From Thermoleophilia bacterium (GTDB taxonomy: Bacteria; Actinomycetota; Thermoleophilia; Gaiellales; Gaiellaceae): a DNA stretch of 16,561 bases. The first letter of the stretch is position 1, and each line of letters opens with the position of its first letter. This document shows positions 12,229 to 16,561 of the stretch, one piece after another. Made by a program: the position numbers and the translations under genes. The notes beneath the pieces were generated by a model, which worked only from the letters and a program-made list of their open reading frames with translations, did no database searches and had not been told where the DNA came from. Location of the stretch: assembly GCA_013362295.1 (NCBI GenBank), contig JABFWJ010000377.1, forward strand, positions 1-16,561, in the 5' to 3' direction.

Positions 12229-13176
12229 GTGACGGATCGTCCACAGCTGAGGGTCACGCACGCGCCGGTGAACGTGGCGGGGATCCCGTGGGAGAACGTG
12301 CAGGCGCTGCGGCGGAAAGGGGTCGACGCGCGGCTCGTGGTGTTCGAGCGGGGGCGGTTGCACCATGAAGCCGATTGGTCGCTCGACAGATCAGGGCCGT
12401 TGCCGCGGCGGCTCGCGCAGCAGTTCGCGGCCTTCGCGAAGCTCGCGCCGCAGACGGACGTCTTCCACTTCTACTTCGGCCTGACCTTGATCCCGAAGTC
12501 GGTTCAGTTCCCGTTGCTGCGCGCGCTGCGCAAGAAGAGCGTGTTCCACTATCTCGGCACGGACATCCGCGGCAAGTCGCGAGACGAGCTCGCGTACGGC
12601 AAGCGTGCCGACGCGGAGATCGTGGGCTCGTACGACGCGCAGCGCTGGGTGCCCGACGCGCACGTGATCCCGCCCGGGCTCGACCTGCGGCCGTTCACGC
12701 CAATCCCGCCCTCCGACAATCCGCGTCCGCTGGTCGTGCACGCGCCGTCGAACCGCGAGAAGAAAGGCACCGCCGACGTGATCGCCGCGCTCGAGCAGCT
12801 CCCGGTCGACCTCGACATCGTCGAGGACGTCCCGCACGAGGAGGCGCGCGCCCGCTACGCACGAGCGGACATCGTCGTCGACCAGCTGCGCGCCGGCTGG
12901 CACGGCGTGTTCGCGCTCGAGGCGATGGCGCTCGGCAAGCCCGTCGTCACCTACCTCAAGCCCGACGTCGTCGAGCAGAGCGCGGCGGGCTACGGCGTCC
13001 GCATCCCGATCGTCCCCGTGACCGCGGACACGCTCGCCGCGGCGATCACGCCGCTGGTCGAGAGTCCCGCCCGCCGCAGGGAGATCGGCGCCGCGAGCCG
13101 CGCATATGTCGAGCAGGTGCACGACATCGACCGCGTCGCCGACCGCCTGCTCGACGTCTACCGTTCACTTAGGTGA
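12229..13176 (+). CDS. GT4-type (GT-B fold) glycosyltransferase
   Basis: A 315-residue protein from GTG 12229. The N-terminal half has LRVTHAPVNVAGIPWENVQAL (7-27), a gapped acceptor-side loop, then DVFHFYFGLTLIP (77-89) and HYLGTDIRG (107-115), like the GSD/GTD loop seen in GT4 enzymes. The C-terminal half carries LVVHAPSNREKKGT (168-181), corresponding to the phosphate-binding N/R-x-x-x-K-G segment, and GVFALEAMALGKPVVTY (226-242) with the Glu that contacts the donor ribose. It is somewhat short for GT4, which are usually 350-400 residues. The enzyme would add a sugar in the cytoplasm to the lipid-linked glycan. It is coupled by GTGA to the flippase. No Shine-Dalgarno sequence precedes the start; the repeat element ends 8 bp before it. 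Confidence 0.85.
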   Translation: MTDRPQLRVTHAPVNVAGIPWENVQALRRKGVDARLVVFERGRLHHEADWSLDRSGPLPRRLAQQFAAFAKLAPQTDVFHFYFGLTLIPKSVQFPLLRALRKKSVFHYLGTDIRGKSRDELAYGKRADAEIVGSYDAQRWVPDAHVIPPGLDLRPFTPIPPSDNPRPLVVHAPSNREKKGTADVIAALEQLPVDLDIVEDVPHEEARARYARADIVVDQLRAGWHGVFALEAMALGKPVVTYLKPDVVEQSAAGYGVRIPIVPVTADTLAAAITPLVESPARRREIGAASRAYVEQVHDIDRVADRLLDVYRSLR

Positions 13177-14606
13177 GCCTCGCCTTCCAGATCCGGCGGC
13201 TCGCGCGCCACTCGGCGATCTACGGCCTCGGCGGGATCCTCTCGCGCGTCCTCGCCGTCCTCCTGCTTCCGCTCTACACGTCGTATCTCGGGACGAGGGG
13301 CTTCGGCAAGATCGAGCTCGTCACCGCGCTCACGACCGTACTCGTGATCGTGCTCGGCGCGGGCATCTCGAGCGCGTTCTTCCGCTTCTACTTCGACTCG
13401 AAAGACGACGAGCGCCGCACGCTGATCGTGCGCACCGCGTTCTGGTTCACGATGACGACCGCCACGATCGGGCTCCTACTCGGAGTCGTGCTCGCCTCGC
13501 CGATCGCGCACGCGCTCAAGCTGGGCGACGACCCGTGGCTCGTTCGCGCGGCCGCGGTTGGGCTCTGGGCGCAGATGAACTACCAGCAGCTGACGAACCT
13601 GTTCCGCGTCGAGGAGCGCTCAGTGCAGTTCGTGATCGCGAGCGTCGCGAACATCCTGATCACGGTCGGCGCGACCGTGCTGCTCGTCGTCGGCCTGCAC
13701 AAGGGCGCGACGGGCGCCGTCGTCGGCAACTTCGTCGGCACGCTCGCCGTCTACCTCGTGCTGCTGGCGTACCGCCGCTATCAACTCGGCCTGCAGTTCG
13801 ACCGCAGGCTGCTGCGGGAGATGAACAAGTTCGGCCTGCCGCTCGTCCCGTCGGCGCTCGCGCTCTGGGCGATCTCGTTCATCGACCGTCTCTTCGTCGG
13901 CGCGTACAAGGGCGTCGGCGAGGTCGGCGTCTATTCGCTCGCCGTCCGCGTCTCGAGCGTGATCGTGTTCCTGATGATCGCGTTCCGCCTCGCGTGGCCG
14001 GCGTTCGCGTACTCGATCGACGACGAGAACGCGGCGAAGCGGACGTACTCGTACGTGCTGACGTACCTGCTCTTCGTCTGCTGCTGGATCTCGATCGCGC
14101 TCGGGACGCTCGCGCCGTGGCTCGTGAAGATCCTCGCGCCTTCGAAGCCGGGCTTCTACCGGGCGGACGAGGCGGTCGGCGTGCTGTCGTTCGGCGCGAC
14201 GGCCTATGCCGGCTACACGGTGCTCGCAATCGGAATCGGACGCGCGCGCCAGACGCAGTTCAACTGGATCGTGAGCGGGGCGGCCGCCGCGCTCAACGTC
14301 GCACTCAACTTCGTGCTGATCCCGCCCTACGGGATGATGGGCGCGGCGATCTCGACGGCGGCCGCGTACGTCGCGCTGTTCGTCGGGATGACGCTGAACT
14401 CGCAGCGGGTCTATCCCGTGCCGTACCAGTGGCGGCGGGTGCTGACGCTGAGCTCCGTCGCGATCGGGCTGACCGCGATCGGCTTCGAGGTGGGATCGCT
14501 GCCGCTCGCGATCGCGCTCTGTCTCGCCTACCCGCTGCTGCTGCTGCCGCTCGGCTTCTATCTCCCCGCCGAGCGGGCGCGGCTCAGACGCCTCGTTCCC
14601 GGCTAA
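13173..14606 (+). CDS. Wzx-like polysaccharide flippase (MOP superfamily)
   Basis: A 477-residue membrane protein from GTG 13173, overlapping the glycosyltransferase stop. It begins with a short basic stretch and LARHSAIYGLGGILSRVLA (9-27), typical of Polysacc_synt flippases, followed by LLPLYTSYLGTRGFGKIEL. Many hydrophobic helices with intervening short charged loops follow (about 12-14), including the mid-protein KFGLPLVPSALALWAISFID segment where the second half of the fold begins. These proteins flip undecaprenyl-linked repeat units to the outer membrane leaflet for polymerisation or transfer. The partner glycosyltransferases are next to it; no Wzy polymerase or ligase is in this window. 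The gene ends 9 bp from the convergent secreted-protein gene. Confidence 0.92.
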   Translation: MSLAFQIRRLARHSAIYGLGGILSRVLAVLLLPLYTSYLGTRGFGKIELVTALTTVLVIVLGAGISSAFFRFYFDSKDDERRTLIVRTAFWFTMTTATIGLLLGVVLASPIAHALKLGDDPWLVRAAAVGLWAQMNYQQLTNLFRVEERSVQFVIASVANILITVGATVLLVVGLHKGATGAVVGNFVGTLAVYLVLLAYRRYQLGLQFDRRLLREMNKFGLPLVPSALALWAISFIDRLFVGAYKGVGEVGVYSLAVRVSSVIVFLMIAFRLAWPAFAYSIDDENAAKRTYSYVLTYLLFVCCWISIALGTLAPWLVKILAPSKPGFYRADEAVGVLSFGATAYAGYTVLAIGIGRARQTQFNWIVSGAAAALNVALNFVLIPPYGMMGAAISTAAAYVALFVGMTLNSQRVYPVPYQWRRVLTLSSVAIGLTAIGFEVGSLPLAIALCLAYPLLLLPLGFYLPAERARLRRLVPG

Positions 14607-14615
14607 CTTAGAGGC

Positions 14616-15122
14616 TTAGCGGCCGCGGTTGCGGACGTGGCGCACGCCCATCCCGATCGCGCCGGCCGCGGCGTGCGCGAGGGCAACCCCGCCGAGGTTC
14701 AGGTTCGGATGCGGCGCGCCGCTCGCGGTGTCCGCGAGCGAACCGCTGCTCTTGAAATCGGGATCGTGCGGATTCGCCTTTGTCAGGGAGCTGCCCTTGA
14801 CGTTGATCCCGAGCGCCTTGAAGCCGTGGCCGACGACGCGGGGCGCGGAGAGCCCGTGCGCGCGGCGCGTCGCCGCCCGCAGTGCGGCGCGGATGTCGTC
14901 CGCGAGGCTCGAGTAGATGCCGGCATCGACGGGGATGTGCTTCAGCGCGTCGCGGTAGCAGTGCAGCGGGTACGTCGACGCGACCTTCCCGTCGTGGTAC
15001 CAGTCGTTGAAAACCTTGTTGCGGCACGGGGTGCCGGCTGCGCTCGCCGGCCCGGAAAGGACGGCTGCGACCAAGTCCGCGAGCAGGGCACCGAGGACGA
15101 GCAGCCGCTTCACGGAGCCCAT
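14616..15122 (-). CDS. Small secreted protein with conserved CYR/IYSS segment, function unknown
   Basis: A 168-residue protein. I chose ATG 15122 because GGTGGGG lies just upstream; an in-frame GTG at 15131 adds three residues but has no such sequence. Residues 1-29 form a signal peptide (KR, a long hydrophobic stretch, then GPASAAG) with likely cleavage near ASA/A. After it come two cysteines (C33 and C55), possibly a disulfide, and a segment reading WYHDGKVASTYPLHCYRDAL (41-60) then HIPVDAGIYSSLADDIRAAL (62-81). I have a weak impression of similar CYR...IYSS...DDI segments in other actinobacterial secreted proteins, but cannot name a family. The C-terminus is a short Gly/Ala hydrophobic stretch (143-160) followed by RHVRNRGR, which could be a membrane anchor. 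It is downstream of the propeller gene on the same strand. Confidence 0.8.
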   Translation of the reverse strand: MGSVKRLLVLGALLADLVAAVLSGPASAAGTPCRNKVFNDWYHDGKVASTYPLHCYRDALKHIPVDAGIYSSLADDIRAALRAATRRAHGLSAPRVVGHGFKALGINVKGSSLTKANPHDPDFKSSGSLADTASGAPHPNLNLGGVALAHAAAGAIGMGVRHVRNRGR

Positions 15123-15177
15123 CTTCCCCACCGGGCATCAAGATCCACCCTCGGTGCAGTAAGGCTTTCGTAAAGGG

Positions 15178-16119
15178 TCAGACGGGCGCGAAGCATGCGT
15201 CGTGACACGACGACGAAACCGGTACCGAGGCCAGGAGCGCTCCGCGCGCGTCGAGGATCGTCAGCGTCCCGCGAGAAAGCGACGGAGTGATCACGCGGCC
15301 ACGGCCGTGCTGCACGTTGTAGGAACCGACCGGGATTCGTGTCGTCCGCAACAACCGGCCGCTCGTGAGCGAGTGCACACGCAACGTCCCGGAGTCGCCG
15401 CTCGTCACATATGCCACTCCCGGGCCGAACGTCACGTGCTGCGGCGCCGCGTCCGCGCCGAGCGTCGAGCGCAGCCTGCGGCCCGCCGCGTAGATCGCCG
15501 TCTCGCCGGTCGCGCCCGAGGTCACCCACACCTCCCGCCCGTCCGGCGACACGCCGACGTCGTGCGCGCGGAACGGTGGGGCGACGAGCGCGAGCCGGTG
15601 CGGGCGCCGCGGCTCCGACACGTTGACGACCGCGACCTGCGTGGAGGAGGTCCCGAGCCCGACCCACGCCGTCCGGCCGGCCGGGTCGAGGGACACGTGC
15701 CGCGGCCAGCCGGGCAGCGGCACGCGACCGACGACGCGCCCGCGCTGCGCGTCGACGACCGCGAGCCCGTGCGACGAGTCGGTGACGAACGCGTGCACGC
15801 CGTCGGGGTGCGCGGCCGCATAGCGCGGTTCGCCTACGTCGTCGATCACGTGTACGACGCGGTGGCGGTCGACGACCGACACGGAGCCGAGGGCCCAGTG
15901 TGCGACGACGGCACGGTCGGCGACGAGCTCGATCGCGCGCGGGCCGGCCGGGCAGGCGATCCAGCGCTCGATGCGGAACGCGGCGAGATCGACGACCGCG
16001 AGCCGGGCCTCCTCGTCGCAGGTGACGAGAGCGAACGGCGCGCGCGCGGCAGCCGCAAGCGCCGTCCGCAGCGAGAACGGCGTGACGACTGCAGCGGCGA
16101 CGAACTCGCGGCGGTTCAC
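15178..16119 (-). CDS. Tat-exported YncE-like beta-propeller protein
   Basis: A 313-residue protein from GTG 16119. The N-terminus NRREFVAAAVV followed by a hydrophobic stretch and an Ala-rich end is a twin-arginine signal, so the protein should be folded before export. The remainder is a set of repeats of about 40 residues with beta-propeller character: ALVTCDEEARLAVVDLAAF, FVTDSSHGLAVVDAQRGRVVG, VSPDGREVWVTSGATG and VAYVTSGDSGTLRVHSLTSG. The SPDGREVWVTS and DxxxG signatures fit the YVTN/YncE family, whose members bind ligands or act as lectin-like or extracellular scaffold proteins. A final SSSCHDACFAPV contains two cysteines four residues apart that may form a disulfide. No catalytic motif is seen. 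It is 55 bp upstream of the small secreted protein and divergent from mscL. Confidence 0.88.
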   Translation of the reverse strand: MNRREFVAAAVVTPFSLRTALAAAARAPFALVTCDEEARLAVVDLAAFRIERWIACPAGPRAIELVADRAVVAHWALGSVSVVDRHRVVHVIDDVGEPRYAAAHPDGVHAFVTDSSHGLAVVDAQRGRVVGRVPLPGWPRHVSLDPAGRTAWVGLGTSSTQVAVVNVSEPRRPHRLALVAPPFRAHDVGVSPDGREVWVTSGATGETAIYAAGRRLRSTLGADAAPQHVTFGPGVAYVTSGDSGTLRVHSLTSGRLLRTTRIPVGSYNVQHGRGRVITPSLSRGTLTILDARGALLASVPVSSSCHDACFAPV

Positions 16120-16178
16120 CGAAGCAACTACGACTTGCGCCCTCGAAGAGGTCCGAGAACAATCGGCGAACCGTCGAC

Positions 16179-16185
16179 AAGGAGG
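16179..16185 (+). promoter_or_regulatory. Strong Shine-Dalgarno sequence of mscL
   Basis: AAGGAGG lies 5 nt before ATG 16191, the strongest ribosome binding site in the window. It fixes the mscL start and contrasts with the start codons lacking any such site. Confidence 0.85.
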
Positions 16186-16190
16186 ATCAG

Positions 16191-16561
16191 ATGAGGGAGT
16201 TTCGCCAGTTCATCCTGCGCGGGAGCCTCGTGGATCTCGCCGTCGCTGTCGTGATCGGCACGGCGTTCGCAGCGGTGATCGCCGCGCTCGTCGCCGACCT
16301 GATCACGCCGTTGATCGCCGCGATCGGCGGCAACCCGAACTTCGCCGCGCTGTCGTTCACCGTGAACCGCAGCCACTTCCTCTACGGCCATTTCATCAAC
16401 GCGCTGCTCGCGTTCGTGCTCGTCGCCGCCGTGCTGTTTTTCCTGGTGATCAAGCCCGTCAACGCGCTGATGAACGCGCGGCGGACGGAGCCCGACGTCG
16501 ATCAGGCGACGCGAGAATGCCCGGAGTGCCTCAGCCAGATCCCGATCGCCGCGCGGCGCTC
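16191..16561 (+). CDS. mscL: Large-conductance mechanosensitive channel MscL (3' end outside window)
   Basis: The frame from ATG 16191 is open for 123 codons and runs off the right edge. The translation matches MscL from end to end: the amphipathic N-terminal helix REFRQFILRGSLVDLAVAVV, the pore helix VIGTAFAAVIAALVADLITPLIA, a short periplasmic loop with FTVNRSHFLYGHFI, and the second helix INALLAFVLVAAVLFFLVIKPVNAL. MscL opens under membrane tension to release solutes during osmotic downshock. After the second helix the usual charged linker leads to TRECPECLSQIPIAARR, a CPxC motif of the kind seen in some MscL proteins with a C-terminal cysteine pair or zinc-ribbon-like tail; the rest is cut off. 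The gene is divergent from the propeller gene. Confidence 0.95.
   Translation, partial: MREFRQFILRGSLVDLAVAVVIGTAFAAVIAALVADLITPLIAAIGGNPNFAALSFTVNRSHFLYGHFINALLAFVLVAAVLFFLVIKPVNALMNARRTEPDVDQATRECPECLSQIPIAARR

Noticed and set aside
14601..14622. Inverted repeat GGCTAA/TTAGC between the convergent flippase and secreted-protein genes, considered as a bidirectional terminator
   Set aside because: The perfect stem is only 5 bp, arises partly from two facing stop codons, and has no T-tract.
16135..16163. TTGCGC, 17 bp, AACAAT as an mscL promoter
   Set aside because: Both hexamers are weak matches and there is no independent support.

Overview
The window is about 16.6 kb of GC-rich bacterial DNA with short intergenic gaps, stop/start overlaps of the ATGA, GTGA or 8-11 bp kind, many GTG starts and several starts that look leaderless. 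This style, together with three DUF402 proteins ending in WPTGWE-type tails, points to a high-GC actinobacterium. A soil or deep-branching lineage such as Thermoleophilia is my guess, not something the sequence proves. I found no rRNA, tRNA, CRISPR array or transposase gene.

Layout. (1) At 1-300 (minus) lies the N-terminal part of a family 2 glycosyltransferase, cut by the left edge. (2) Divergent from it, 340-3622 (plus) is a five-gene overlapping run: three tandem DUF402 paralogues, a GNAT acetyltransferase and a YbjJ-like MFS transporter. (3) Convergent to that, 3637-5645 (minus) holds a TetR-family repressor followed by a 14-TM drug-efflux type MFS protein. The tetR promoter carries a perfect inverted repeat between its -35 and -10 boxes. 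(4) At 5655-7666 (minus) are an NAD-dependent sugar epimerase/dehydratase and a DegT-type sugar aminotransferase. (5) Divergent from these, 7704-12134 (plus) is a tight operon: methyltransferase, ATP-grasp ligase, second methyltransferase, polysaccharide-deacetylase-like protein, second ATP-grasp ligase. (6) A 94-bp gap with two palindromic repeat units leads to a GT4-type glycosyltransferase and a Wzx-like flippase (12229-14606, plus). (7) At 14616-16119 (minus) are a small secreted Cys-containing protein and a Tat-exported beta-propeller protein. (8) mscL starts at 16191 (plus) and runs off the right edge.

How the genes fit together. Regions 4-6, perhaps with the edge glycosyltransferase, look like a cell-surface glycan locus. 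The epimerase and aminotransferase would make an activated amino sugar, the glycosyltransferases would assemble a lipid-linked glycan, and the flippase would export it. The unusual part is the central operon. Two different ATP-grasp ligases, two methyltransferases and a deacetylase-like protein suggest that an amine (on the amino sugar or a small precursor) is acylated by ATP-dependent amide bond formation and then methylated. That pathway is inference; the individual enzyme families are well supported by motifs.

The strongest regulatory observations are the tetR promoter/operator with an apparently leaderless transcript, and a recurring TAnnnT box 6-8 nt upstream of start codons that lack a Shine-Dalgarno sequence. 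No stretch longer than 300 bases is without a gene.
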